Of a stretch of DNA of 64,000 bases, positions 32,886 to 45,399 are shown piece by piece. The stretch is from Apium graveolens (taxonomy: Eukaryota; Streptophyta; Magnoliopsida; Apiales; Apiaceae). The notes under the pieces are model-generated. The model did no database searches and had not been told where the DNA came from. It worked only from the letters and a program-made list of their open reading frames with translations. The position numbers and the translations under genes were made by a program. The stretch covers positions 24,047,339 to 24,111,338 of the forward strand of contig NC_133652.1 in assembly GCF_009905375.1 (NCBI RefSeq), written 5' to 3'. Every line of letters begins with the position of its first letter. Position 1 is the first letter of the stretch.

Positions 32886-33084
32886 GTTAAGTTATATGAA
32901 ATCCTTGCTTTTTTGTTTTTTGTAGATCCCGGAGTCAATGTATTGCAATTAGTATAATAGATAACATTTTTGCAGAACATATTATTTTGCGAATCATCTT
33001 GCATAAACATTATTTTGGAAAACACGTATATTTTACTAGTATAAAATTGCAAACTATATTACAAAAATATAAATAATGATCATT

Positions 33085-33270
33085 AGGTAATTAGAGTAAT
33101 TGTACTGATCACATCCCAAAATTTTAGAGTTGCAAATAAAATTTTCTAAGGAAGTTGCTTTTACATTTGAAATGCAATAAATAATAGGAGTTGATATTAT
33201 AAGAACTTTTAATATTCCTATAATATAATATTCTGGACTGTGACCATGTTATCAATAATAATATTTCATA
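33085..33270 (+). repeat. Dispersed repeat, copy 2 of 3
   Basis: Near-identical to 8632-8820 as part of the duplicated block. Confidence 0.6.
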
Positions 33271-34087
33271 TTTTTAAGTTTTAATCATTATTAATCATTT
33301 CAATTTAATATAAAATATTACTCCCTCGTTCCCATTCATTTCTTTACACTATGTCTCTCAAATCTTTATGTATCAAAGTTTTTCAAAATTAGTAATGTTT
33401 TAAAATATTAGAATATACATCCTCTATTTTACTTTATTATACTCGATTTATACATTAAACATTACATTTATAAATATTATTGGCTCACCTGTGCCCAATT
33501 ACAATGTAAAGAATTGGAGGGGAGAATTAGGTGGGAAGAGGGTATATATGTTTAGACAACATAAGTGAAGGGAGATGTGTTACATATTTTTATTCGAAAT
33601 AGATGGGATAAATCCCAAGATTGTTATTTGATAGCATTTGATATAGCTCTCAAATATTTAGATTTTACTGCATTAATTCTATTTTAGATGGTAAGCCAAA
33701 AAATAAAAGTTGTTAGATGCACAACGGTTAAGTACATTGAAACGGGTGTACAAATATGAGCTAGGAAGAAATTATCAAGAAACTCCTATTGTTGGTTGTT
33801 TCCTCTTGATTACAAAATCCAATGAAAAAATAGAAGTTAATGTAGTCCCTTTCTTAACTGAAAATTAATGGTGAAGGCTTCCCGGATGTCATCTCCATTT
33901 TACCTTTTCTGATCCCAAAACATTTTTAAACTTATTTTCAAGTTCGACAAACCTTTCCATCTGTGCATCCCCATCCTCTCTCCTCACAGATCTCTAACAT
34001 GCCGTCAAAAGTTTTCTTGCAATGGACTCACAAAAATAACTAGCTCCCCTTTGTTTGGCATAATAAAATCTGTTGGATACGAAGATC

Positions 34088-34625
34088 AATAAGCCTCTCA
34101 CTCAAAAATATCTAGGTCGGGAAGCGATGCCACAAAATCGCTTATTAAGGAGAAAGCTGATGAATCTTCATTCAGTTCATCCTGATAAAACTAAAATTAA
34201 GGATGCTCTTGTTGAGAAATATCATAAAGTTGGTCTTACCGATGTTTATTTCCATCAATTGAATTATTTGGTTTTAAAATTTGAAAATGCTCAATCTGCT
34301 TCCAAAGCCATTGACTGCAGTCCTCTCTACATTGATGGTCAGAGAATTCATGTACACAAATGGTGTGAACATTTTCAAAACTGTTTATCCTTTGAAAGAA
34401 ATAAAATGTTTGGATTGAGATCTTCAATATTCCTTTCAGCTATTGGTTTGTTGAAGGGTTGTGCCATATATGTAGTGCTATAGGTAGGCCTATAGCATTT
34501 CATAGATAAAATCTTATGATTGCTAAGAATAAGTCCCCTTCTGATAAAACTCTAGTCTGTGTAGAGATTGATGAGGGTGCATCCCGACCTTCTGTTCACT
34601 ATGCCAATAATGGCTTTTTTGCAAC
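34088..34625 (+). pseudogene. LINE ORF1 (DUF4283) remnant, copy B, uninterrupted by CACTA
   Basis: The open frame at 34073-34483 carries ALVEKYHKVGLTDVYFHQ and LYIDGQRIHVHKWCEHFQ. At about 34410 the proper frame shifts and continues as IFNIPFSYWFVEGLCHI, AIGRPIAFHR and CVEIDEGASR, with an in-frame stop at the HR* position. So the protein is intact as DNA but broken by one frame change and one stop. The region after 34640 passes into the palindrome-rich insertion. Confidence 0.78.
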
Positions 34626-34689
34626 ATTCCAAATAAGTTATTAGAGGCCCAAAAAATGTTGAAGCTGATTGAAAATTTTCAACAACAAT

Positions 34690-35852
34690 ACTTTTTTGAT
34701 GTTAGTATTTTCGATGTTGTCTTAGATTTTAAAGGCAACATTTCCTAATCTAAGGCAACATCATAAATTATGTTACCAAAAAACTAATTTTTTTGCCAAA
34801 AAAAGTGGGACCCACATGAGAGGTGGACTGACACATGGACCGATATGTGTACTGACACGGGGACTGTCATGTGGGATCCATTAAAATATGGGGCCCACTT
34901 ACTGGTGCACTGACAGGTGGGGCACACTAAGAGGTAGGCCCCACATGTGGGGCTAATTGTGGGACCCAGTTGTGTGATCAATTACTATGTGGCAAGATAA
35001 CTTTGTTCTCTTATCCAACACTTTAGAAGAGTAGTGACAACATTTTTTTGTTTAAAAATAATGCACAATTTATAATAATGTCATCCAGTACAACAACCAA
35101 ATCAATATATAACCAAATCATTATAAAATCCAAATCAATACAACCAGATCAATATACAAAATCCAAGATAACTTAATTTTTCATTTATACCATAATCATA
35201 ATATATAATAATCCTCACAAACTACGAGAGTATCTTTTGATTCAACCGACTAGTTGCGGAATGCCAATGCACTCCCTTAAATGTCATACCTTGTATCCAG
35301 ATTTTCATATTGGACTTGCAAAATCTGTAAATAGATTAGGACACTATAAGTGTTGCCTTCATAATAAAAATGTTTGTTGTAGAACAATCACACAACGTTC
35401 AAAAATATATCAAATATATCTTGGATAAGCTTCAACATTGAAGTAACCGCAGAAAAAAGGCATTTTTCTTATCACAATACATGCACTAACAGTAAACTAC
35501 AAATAATTATAAATTAAATCTTGGAGATCATTTTACAATGATATTATACCATTTTGAATAGATGCAATTATAATAAATTATTAATGTATAATAAAACAAA
35601 CTCGTACATGGACACCACAAATATATCATTACTTAATAAAGTTCTTGTTCAACAAAATTATACTATTTTGAATAGGTGCAATTATAATATATGCGCAAAT
35701 GTAGAATTTAGTCAAATTACACTTTGGTTAGTACGTAGATAACTTAGGGAACTTTATAAGCTACCCACACTTGTCAAAAACCTTTAAGAAATGTGATTAT
35801 AAAAAATACATACCATCTTGATATTATGTCAACTATCAGCCAATATTCAATT
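34690..35852. mobile_element. First part of the palindrome-rich TIR element, copy B
   Basis: Matches 14945-16135, with the CCCACATG/CATGTGGG island at 34805-34980 and the palindrome at 34938-34953. The rest of the element lies past the copia insertion, outside the window. Confidence 0.5.
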
Positions 35853-36447
35853 CGTTAGGTCACACAACATTGTAGAAGGGGGTTCAATACTGTGTAGAAT
35901 ACAATCAAATCGATTTAAAGCACAAGTAACAGAAAACCGATGTATTCGATATAACAAACTCTGTTACAATGGAACTATTCTCTCTCAGTGATGAACAAAT
36001 ATCACGAGAGCTGATAGGTTACAATATATGATCTTCTCGATGATCGTAACTCTTATAGAGTAAACCTATGTATGTGTTTATATAGACACACAGTTACAAG
36101 ATAACTTCTAGTTGATATGGAATATAATTCTGTCTCCTAAAATATATCAACCAGATATCTTATATAATTCTTCTAGTCCTCGAACTCTTTCCATACATAT
36201 CTTATTCCGTATTAGTTTCGATCTTCTTTCCTGTAAATTAGCTTCCTTCCTTAACTGTTAGTCCTCCAGTACTTAAGTTCTGATATCCATCTCCTGATAT
36301 TATCTTTTGATAATCTAAATCCTGATATCTTTAAATCCTAACTTCCAGTAAGTCCTGATTTCAGTAAGAACTGATATTTTCTATTAGGTTAGATCTGAAA
36401 ACTTAACATGAAACATATTAGACATGACATCTCAAATATATCCAACA
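35853..36447 (-). mobile_element. 3' LTR of a minus-strand copia element
   Basis: 595 bp. On the minus strand it begins TGTTGGATATATTTGAGATG and ends CACACAACCTAACG-like (plus strand CGTTAGGTCACACAACATTG, with the usual TG changed to CG). It is preceded on the minus strand by a classic copia polypurine tract. The word TCCTGATAT and variants recur near 36280-36380. The partner LTR lies beyond base 64000. Confidence 0.85.
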
Positions 36448-36463
36448 ATCTCCCCCAACTTGT
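36448..36463 (-). other. Copia polypurine tract
   Basis: Minus strand ACAAGTTGGGGGAGAT directly before the LTR start TGTTGG; primes plus-strand DNA synthesis. Confidence 0.88.
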
Positions 36464-36585
36464 AAATTATGCAAGAATATACAAGGTAATAGATTTGATG
36501 ATGTCAAAAACACTTAAGTTCAAATGCAATAAGAGTTTAATAAGACTATAAATTACAACTTACAAAACATCCAGCTTTACCAACA

Positions 36586-36757
36586 TCACTGAATCAATCT
36601 AAATCCATAATGAGTCCTAACAAAATCATTTATCAGATTATCTTTAGCTTTCTTCAGAACTTCAGCTAACTGTGCTTTGACCTGTATCAGTTCTTCTTCT
36701 TTATTGTCACCAATTTGATAAATGGCTATTCTGAGAGCTTGAATGGATGTTTTTTCA
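36586..36757 (-). pseudogene. C-terminal end of the copia extra 3' ORF
   Basis: Minus-strand residues HEKTSIQALRIAIYQIGD through INDFVRTHYGFRLIQ and a stop at 36586. This is the end of the protein whose larger part is at 61030-63999; the outer gypsy element separates them. Joining is shown by the TTTCA duplication at both borders and by the continuous frame type. It ends about 120 bp before the polypurine tract, as expected for the last ORF of the element. Confidence 0.8.
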
Positions 36758-38901
36758 TGTAACACCCCCAAATCCGGGGTCGGGGATTTGGGTTGTCACG
36801 AGTTTCATTTCACTTATCAATACTTAATCTTAACAGTCAACCAACTACTGCGTACTGTGACCCCACAATATACACAAACACCACAAGTTATAGTGTCAGA
36901 GATGAATACCAAAAATAACACAAGTCATTTTATTCCACAATTATAAGTCATTACACCTCAAAAGGGTTTCTAAATAAATTTACATATTCTTTGCCATTAT
37001 TACAATTCATAATATACATAAGTCTGGTACATCAATAGTTGAAAACCTAGCCTATTGGTAGTTCCTACCTCAGCTACGGCGTCACCAACGCCTACAGAAA
37101 ACTGCAGAACGTTTCCTATCCGCTCGCGAATTGGGAGTTTGATCCTGTTCATCTTGTCTATCTGTTGTTGTGTGATGAAAGAAGAAAGCAAGGGTGAGCA
37201 ACAAGCCCACCGAAATAATATGTATAATAATTAACAATACATGAGCATTCTCATAGTACTCAAGAAAGTCTTGGTTAAGAAAAAATGAACCAAGTTGATA
37301 TCTTAATGCAACCAAGTCGCAAAATATTCAGTATATACATACATATATACTTTTCACAATCTTTGAAATCCTCTGACATGTATAATATACACAGAGTTCC
37401 AGTTTATAACTGTATAAAAATATCATTGCAAGGTGATCTTATATATCTAACCTTGTCTCAATGTTTTTCTGAAAATCTTTGATATGCATAAGATAATCAT
37501 TTACTAGATATAAGTTTAAAAGATGAAGTTACAAGATACTCCAATATACTTATATCTTTTTCGAATACTACTTGAACTACCACCGTTCAAGTTATAATTA
37601 GTTTCAAAAGTTCATCACACTGATGAGACTACAAGATAAGACTTGAATAGATTCAATCTTTGAAATATCATTATAAATAATGAAGTTACGAGATACTTCA
37701 TTAAGTCCTGATATATATACACACCTATATATATATACATTTCATACACTCCTTGAAAACCTCTGTTATGAAAATTATAAACAGAGTTGTAATATCCAAT
37801 GAATTTGGAAAGGAGAAAACCTTGGCATAAACCTGATATCTTGCTGATCAGGCAAAGATACCAATAAGTAACCTTTTCTACTAGTAGAAGGACGGATTCC
37901 CCACTGGTCATCACCCTGGCCACAATAGGACCTTATGCTGGACTGCCACTGAGCCACTTACACTTTCATGGACGCCCACTGAGCCCATGTTGCTTATGCC
38001 GACTCAATAGATGGACTTACTTCCCAAACGTTGGGTAAGTAATCAATTCATTTATCAAAATAGCAATCTCGTTGCGAATATAAAATACACCACAGAGACG
38101 GATCCCTCAGGTTTTGAGTGAGTATTTATATCCCCTTTGAAAGGAAGATCTTAAATATAAAAAAAATGAGTTTTGGGATCCGCTCTAACTTTTAAAAATC
38201 ATTTTGAAGACTCGAAACATTTTTAAGAATGTTTGGAGTACTGCTGATTTATTAAAATAAATCAGTCCCAAAATATTAGAAAATATCTGAATATTATTAT
38301 TTAAATAATATTCCCAAAAAGGATAATCTCTATAAAAATAATCGAAGTAGAAGTGTTAAAACTCATACTTGAAATGGGTATTAAATAACCAAATATATAC
38401 TTATACGAAAGTACTATCTTTATTTGAATAATCAAAAATAAGTTTGATTATCGAAACATTATTCTTTAATAAAATAAAGAATATTACTTAGTAAATAATC
38501 GGAGTCATAAGTCCTCAAATGAATATTCAAAGTAATATTCATTAATAAAATAAACGGAGTCATATGTCCTCGAATGAATATTCAATGTAATATTCATTAA
38601 TAAAATAAACGGAGTCATATGTCCTCGAATGAATATTCAAACTAATATTCATTAAATAAAATAAAGTTATCGAATAAACCTTATTCGATTAATAGTTTTG
38701 AAAACTATATCAATATATATATTATACTCGGGAACATCGACTTCCGGTTTAGAAAAATATTCACCTTTGGGTCCCTTATACTAAGGGTATACGCAACTAC
38801 TGCTTATCTCTAGCATAGGTATTATGCAACTTATAAGCATTTGAACCAACAATTAGATATTAAGATTACGAAACAGACATGCATACATACCATATCAGCA
38901 T
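36758..38901 (-). repeat. Outer gypsy LTR 1, first segment
   Basis: Near-identical to 56933-59139, with only a few substitutions per hundred bases by eye. Contains a 55-bp tandem repeat (38500-38660). Compared with LTR 2 it has one fewer copy of a ~35-bp unit around CCACTGAGCCACTTACAC (37955; LTR 2 about 58120-58170). Confidence 0.92.
38500..38660 (+). repeat. 55-bp tandem repeat inside the outer LTR, three copies
   Basis: Units start CGGAGTCATA at 38500, 38555 and 38610 and contain CCTCGAATGAATATTCAA. The same array is in LTR 2 at about 58709-58870, so it was present before insertion. Confidence 0.9.
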
Positions 38902-41361
38902 TATAACGACCCGTGCATTCTTGAATTATTTAAAAATGTGATTATTATGGAAATTATTAAATAAAATATGTGTATTGGTTTTGACCGCTATGTGTTGTTT
39001 GATTATTATCTAGGTGTGATTTATGATATATCGAGTTGTTCGCGTGATTAATTAAGGAATTGTATTGAATTGTTTCACTTTTAAAAGTGGATTTAGTGTA
39101 AATTTATTTGCATAAATATTTGGAATGTCTCTAAATTTTTTTTTATGGTTTTATAATTACAATAATTATTTTCAGGATTTTGTAAAATTGAGAAATCAAC
39201 ATTTTATTAATTATTTATTTTTAAATGATTTTCTGATTGTGTTTATTTGTAAAATCCATATTTAATTCCAGAATTCTTCAAAAATCACAAAATTCATATT
39301 TTACCAAGTTTATAATATTCTAAGAATTTTAAAATTTTTTTAGAAATTTTCGGGATTAATTTCACTCGCCCGTTGTTTCGTTTAATTGTTAAAAAGCGGG
39401 TACAAATTGTGTTTTAAATATTGTTTTAAAATTTCGGAACTTATATTTTTATAAACTTCGGGATATTTTTAACGTTATAAGACTATTTTCGTAGTGTTCT
39501 GAATTTATTTTAAATGCAACTCGGTTCGCTAATTATGAATTGTGGGTATGTAAGAGCGACTCAAAAGTGATTTAAAAATTACGAAAATTTTATTCTATTT
39601 GTTTTTAAGCATTCCGAGAATTTTAATATTATTTTGATAAATTTTCAAATTTTATTTATCCACCATATGGTTCGTTAAAAAAAATAAATCCAAAATAGGG
39701 GCAGAACGGGACAGAAAAGGAAAACCAGATACGTGTCACCTTCTTATCAGTTCATTTGACACGTGTTGTCCTGATAATGCTGGGTTATTATATATAAAAA
39801 AAACAACAACAAACAACAAAGCACAACTTTGTCCCTCTGTTCTTGGCTATCAGCTTATTTCCCCTCATTTTGTTTCCTTCCCCGGCGATGTCATCCTTCC
39901 CATTTCTTTACCGCGACTCGTGTCCTTATCTGTAACCTCTCAATCTTCCTGTTATATATCTTCTTTCCTCTCTTATTTCTGTAAATGCCACCTCTTTTTC
40001 TTTTTCCGGTTATAGTCGGGAACCTGAAATTGGACGATGGACTAAAGATAACATAGTGGTCAGTAGACGAGCTTAGTAGAGTTTCAACAGAAAGACCTGA
40101 GTGTTAAAGTCGAATCCAATGGGATCTAGTGGTTGGACATTAGAGCTTGAGCAGCAGAGTTGGCTCAGAGTTGATCAGTAATAGTTGTAAAGCCTTATAA
40201 GGCAAGTATTTCTGAACTTTTTTGTAAGATATATATTACAAATGTTTTTGAACTATTTTATAACATGTCGCTATTATCCAAAATAACTCATGTTTTACAT
40301 TGCAAGAGCTTTAAACCATTGAACCTTGAACCCTGATTTTCTTGATCTTGAGCCATAAGCCTCATTCTTTGTAACCCATCCTTTGTTGATCATCAGACAC
40401 CAAGCCATATAAATATAATACTACTCTTCAAAAGTATAACTTCCAACCACCCAAACACTGAAAGAGAATGATTTGAAACACTAAAACTTTTATATTCCAA
40501 TCATTCTTTATATCATCAAAGAACCATATCCCGAAAAATCATTACTGGTCAAATACTTGATCATTTTACAAACTGGAAAACCGTTTCTTATACATAACCT
40601 GATATACCCTTGTGATATCCATGAGTTTTCTTACGTTTTTATGCAAATGTTTAAACATTATTGATTATGATCTTGTTTTATTGAATCATCTTGTTATCAT
40701 ATTGAACTGCTTTAGGATTGGATAGTTTTTATATATGTGGACCAGATTTGTGGTCAGACCATACCAATGGTCAAGTTAGGCCAATGTGTGCCTTGGATCC
40801 AGTAATTAGAACAGTGCTGTGTGCTTGCTCGGGGTTAGTGCGTGACTGATCAGCAGCCTAACCTTAGTTTTTTTTAAAACTTAAAATGAATATCCAATTC
40901 TAATGATTAGTTAAAAAGAAACATGATTCCTTTGAATCATCTCATTTGGTCATTGTTTAACCTCAGTGATCACTATTATGACTTGCTGAGCTAGTTAGCT
41001 CACCCTTGCGATTCTTTTATATATTTTACAGTTGAAAAGAATATGGATGATAGTGAAGTTCCTCGGTCCAAAGTGCGGGCTAAGGTTCCAGTTGAGTTGA
41101 ATCGAGCTAGCAGAAGCTTCATACGGTATAGAGATAGTCAGATTGTAAGAATGATTTTATTATCAATTGTAAGTTAAATTAGTTGGGATTTGGTATGTTG
41201 TAATAAAGGTTAGGATTGTGGCTTGTTTTCATATCTTAACCTGTTGTGATCCGTGGTTATGTAAGGCAGGGTCATTGCAAAAAATATTTCTTATTCAGGT
41301 TTATATATTGTATATATGTTATGGATCCCAAACTTCTGACCCGGGTTTGGAGGGCGCCACA
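38902..41361 (+). repeat. Inner gypsy 5' LTR
   Basis: 2,460 bp. Both LTRs start with TA instead of the usual TG, so the change was already present at insertion. A TATA box (TATATAAA, 39791) lies about 30 bp before a CT-rich leader; a G-box (39760) lies just upstream. The second half has a 3'-ward stretch with words CCAATGTGTGCCTTGGATCC and so on, all shared with the other LTR. Confidence 0.92.
39759..39800 (+). promoter_or_regulatory. Promoter of the inner gypsy LTR: G-box and TATA box
   Basis: GACACGTGTTG (CACGTG at 39760-39765) followed 26 bp later by TATATAAA (39791). The same pair is in the 3' LTR (CACGTG 47975-47980, TATATATAA near 48004). CACGTG is bound by plant bZIP/bHLH factors. Function inferred from position. 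Confidence 0.55.
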
Positions 41362-41380
41362 TGTTGGTATCAGATCTACA
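41362..41380 (+). other. Inner gypsy primer-binding site, mutated
   Basis: TGTTGGTATCAGATCTAC directly follows the LTR end; it differs by a base from the initiator-methionine tRNA complement (TGGTATCAGAGC). Confidence 0.8.
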
Positions 41381-43925
41381 GGTTATAAGTCACTGAAACA
41401 AGCCTAGATTGTCGGGATGGGGTAGTGGGTTAGGATTAGAAATAGGAAATAGAAAGATAAGATGTAGTGAGGTTGAGTGCGATTGTATAGCAGGTCTCCG
41501 GCATGGTTCATATTACGATTTGGGATTCTTAGCTTGCGACGTGATTTCCAGACAACGGCAATGGCAGATCCTGATTTCCATGCATCATCTGATTGTTTGA
41601 AGTTTTCCGTTCGAGGATTATCATCTTCTATCAGATTTGATTTGCACCTTGTTCTTCCATCAGTGTTAATGGTACTACCTTCCGTTATGACAGTTGCATC
41701 TCTTCAAGCTATTCTACGCTATTCTACCACCTTTTGACACGAGACTACCTATTTAAGAACCTCCATCTGTTTAATTTTGTTTTACTGGACATTCGGCTGT
41801 AAGTGTATCTCTTTAGTTTACCCTACATTCTGTTCTATACCCTCGGTTTAAAACTTGTCCTATAAAGCAACAGTACCTACGAGGATAGATTCGGGAGTTA
41901 CAGTGAATGGGGAGTACTTGAGATATAAATAAAGGTGAGAAGAAGTCTAGAAAGAAGATTCAGGTGTTCTGAAGCATAGTTGTTATCAGATTAAAAGAAG
42001 CTATTAGTGATTAGACCACCCGCGACTAGCTTGTGGAATGGAGTAGATAAGTATTGAAAAGAGAGTTAGAGGAGATTATGGTTCTGGAGCTTTCTTGAAG
42101 ATAATTAATGGTGTTATGATGATATGATATATTTATAGCAATAAGGTGATATGGCATTAGCCGACTTGTTGATTATTCGATAGTCTATTCCACTTAACGA
42201 TTACAAAGTTGATAACGGGAGTATTACCAGTATGGAAGCCTTGATGTGAAGCTACAAATAAGATAATATGCAACGACAATTGAAGTTTCGTCGATTAAGG
42301 AAGGCAAATGGACACGATGAAGGAGAAAGGTATATTGAAGTGAATGAACCTTTATGTGATTGTTTCTTTAATTTGGTACCTTGTGATAGGTAGGAAGGGC
42401 AACAACCAACTCATATAGTAAGGATAACCAGATTTGTGATTTTCAAAATTCTTTAAACAAGTTTTCGAAAAAGATTTTCCCTTACAAAATTTCTAAAAGC
42501 CTTTTTGAATAAAATAAGTTTTAAACCTTGGTTGTCAAGTTACTATTTGAGTTTCTTGTTTGTTAGAAAGCCCGGATTACCTGGAAGAATGTTGTTTCAG
42601 ACTTAGTATTGCTAATTTCGAGAACGAAGCAACCTATGATTATGAAGAAGTTGATTATTGCTAATAGTACAGTGCAAGTATTGTTTGATAAAATTTACAA
42701 CAGAATCAGCGTACGGAGTAACTACAGATTCAATTATTAGGACTATCAGAGTTCGAAGAATTCATTGATTTAGCAGAAGCCGGAGCGTGATCGCAGAAGA
42801 TTGGAAAGATTTCCAGACCTCTCTAAAAGAAGAATATTATTAACAAAAGGATCGTTATGTCGAATGGTACGTGGTTATTCTAAATTAAAAGAGGAATCTT
42901 GAAGTTACCTGGTAAGGAACGCCATTTTGATCGAATTGTTAAAGTACTATCCGTGTGGGTGCGATATTAAAGACGCAAGACGTGACAAGTAGGAATTTAC
43001 CATAATGCTTAATTTGCAAAAGCATTTCAGTGTACCCTCTAAAGTTGCTATATGATGCAATTGGGATGTGATCGAACAAGCTCGAAAGATGAATACAAGT
43101 GAAATGTGGGTGGTGAACAATGGTATCGTTTTAGCTTCCAATATTACAGCGTATATTCCTTCTCAATTCCTAAAAATGTATGAACTTCTTTTCTCCAATG
43201 AACTCTTTTCTATGATATCGAAAAAGAGGATATTCCATTCCTTTCAAATTTATTTACTTCCCTCAAGTTCTGCTTTCTGATTGGGACAAACAGTGTTATG
43301 GTGAGACACTTTGTCAGAATAACGAAGAGTCGGGTGGGACACCACCTAATCATGTGCTGTATGCCATATGGTATGAAAGACTGACCATCTTAAGTACCAA
43401 TGTGGTTGTCTCATTCATATTCAAATCCTTGATTCTTTTTTCTTTTCAACTTTAATTTTGTTGAATTATGAATCCTTCTAGTTGTTTCGTTGTAATATCG
43501 TTCTTTGCAAGAGTTTTTCCAACAGAAATCAATGTATTATGGACCAAGCGGGAAAAGTCCCATCTACCTCTCATGCATGGAAAGCAAACAAGGGCATATG
43601 ACGAGAATTGCAAATCGCTAGCCCAGTCAGAGATATACTAAGAATTAAAGGAATCTACTCCAATGAGGAATACGTCTCCGCGAACGAGAAATTGTGATTT
43701 TCCTGTGAAATATGTGATTCAGAATACAGATGTGGTGATATGAATGATTATCGTGAATACTTTATGCGTTAAAATATTTAAGTATGATGCCCAGACGAAC
43801 CGTCGTGATGAAGAGATAGTCTTGAAGACGGCAAAGGAGAATATGATGAGGTATAAAGGAAGAAGAAAGGTAAAGAATTTGTTAACGATGATTACGGTGA
43901 TCAAGATGTGAGCATTATGGTGATT
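41381..43925 (+). pseudogene. Inner gypsy gag/protease region, unrecognisable
   Basis: By position this should encode Gag and the protease, but stops are dense and I cannot recognise a zinc knuckle or DTG motif with confidence. The short open frames at 41409-41737 and 43068-43280 are not convincing. Confidence 0.45.
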
Positions 43926-43929
43926 ATGA

Positions 43930-44890
43930 GATAAATAAAAGTTAGAAGCAAACAAAATTGAAGATTTTATAGGAATTAAAGAGTTTCAAGATATGTTTCC
44001 GGATAAGTTATCGACATTTCCTCCAGATAGAGAAATGAAGCTCGCAATTGACTTAGCACCTGAGACGAAGCCAGTGACCAAGGCCTTACACAAAATGGCA
44101 CCAATTAAAATGAGAAATTTAGCAAAGCAGATGCAAGAGATACTAGAAAAAGAAGCGATTAGACCCAGTGTATCCCGTGAGATGCACCGTTACTAATTGT
44201 TAATAAGAAAATGGAAGTATGAGAGTATGCATCTACTAAAGAAAGCTCAACAAGTTTACTATCAAGAGTAAGTATCTGTTATCTCGAACTACTAATTTGT
44301 TTGATCAAACAGAAGAAGCAAAGTATTTTATAAAATTGATTTAAGATTTAGGTGTTATCAATTGAAGATTGAACCTATGGACATATCAAGGATAATTTCC
44401 AGAACTGAGTACCGCTGCTATAAAGTTCTAGTGATATCATTTGAATTAATCAATATACCAATAATATTAGAACTTAATGGACGGAATCTTTAAAGAATAT
44501 CTGGATGGGTTGTATTTGTGTTACTTAAAGTCAACGGAGGACCATGCGAAGCACTTAATGACAACTGGGGAGTCGGAGAAGAAAGAAGTTGTATGTAAAG
44601 TTTACAAGGTGAAAGTTGTAATGGTAGAAAGTATAAGTAGTCAGTGAGGAGGAGATCAAAGGGGATCCAACAGAAATCAAAGTTACTATAAATAAAGAAA
44701 GACCAGAAGCACCAACAAAAGTAAGAAGTTTTACCATAGACCGGTTCTTATTGAAAATTGGTACAAGATTTCTTGAAAGTTGCAATACCTTTGACGAACC
44801 TAACCAGGAAAAAGCAAAAATTTATATAAAGTAGAGAAAGGTGAAGAAAGTTTTGCGGAATTAAATAAAAGAATGATTATAGTATTTTCT
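43930..44890 (+). pseudogene. Inner gypsy reverse transcriptase, decayed
   Basis: It starts with FPDKLSTFPPDREMKLAIDL and LEKEAIRPSVS (open frame 43993-44196). Fragments matching the palm follow in shifting frames: SRTTNLFDQTEEAKYF near 44290, VISFELINIP near 44435, KEYLDG near 44495, and LLKSTEDHAKHLM near 44525. The catalytic YxDD block is not preserved. Later blocks run to KRMI at 44880. The order is the standard gypsy order. Confidence 0.85.
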
Positions 44891-44904
44891 TTATCACCTT
44901 GAAA

Positions 44905-45200
44905 GTATCGAGGAGATTTGGTAGTTTATAGTGATGTTTCTCATAAGAAAGTAGGATGTGTGTTGATGCATCACAGTAAAGTTATTGTATATGCATCCAA
45001 ACAACCGAAACCTTATGAGCAGAAGTATCCTACTCATAATTGGGACTAATAGTAGCAATATTTGTTTTGAAAGTTTGGGAAACATGATATGTATGGAGAA
45101 AAGTGTAAGATCTATATGGACCATAAAAGTTTGAAGTATGTACTCACGAGGAAAGGCAAATGTAGAGGCAGGCAATAAGCAAAAAGGAGAAAACAAACAT
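44905..45200 (+). pseudogene. Inner gypsy RNase H, decayed
   Basis: YRGDLVVYSDVSHKKVGCVL then SKVIVYASKQPKPYEQKYPT (44907-45045) is gypsy RNase H with the first catalytic Asp (SDVSHK, usually SDASHK). It continues as CKIYMDHKSLKYVLTRKG after frame changes. Non-functional. Confidence 0.88.
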
Positions 45201-45399
45201 AGAATTGTACCGGAAGAATTATCTATGGAATTTTAGATGTTGGAGTTGGAAGTCAAATATATAATCTAAAGGAAGCAAAGATGGGTAGCATGACCTTTTA
45301 GTCAGAATTGTTAAGAAAAGATAAGAAGATGTTAAGAGAAGATAATGGATTATGATGTTAGCAGTTAATAAAAGGAAATTTATGTGCCTAGAAGAATGA

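Larger units (their letters stand above)
32160..35852 (+). repeat. Duplicated block, copy B
   Basis: Same content and order as 8137-9954 plus 14670-16135. It lacks the CACTA element, giving the uninterrupted target TATCCTTTGAAAGAAATAAA. It has an additional MITE at 32445-32851. The block is cut at 35852 by the LTR of a minus-strand copia element; copy A shows what followed at the empty site (TTTTCAATAAGAATC). Confidence 0.85.

Noticed and set aside
38500..38660. Regular 55-bp repeats considered as a CRISPR array
   Set aside because: Units are contiguous without unique spacers and lie in a plant LTR.
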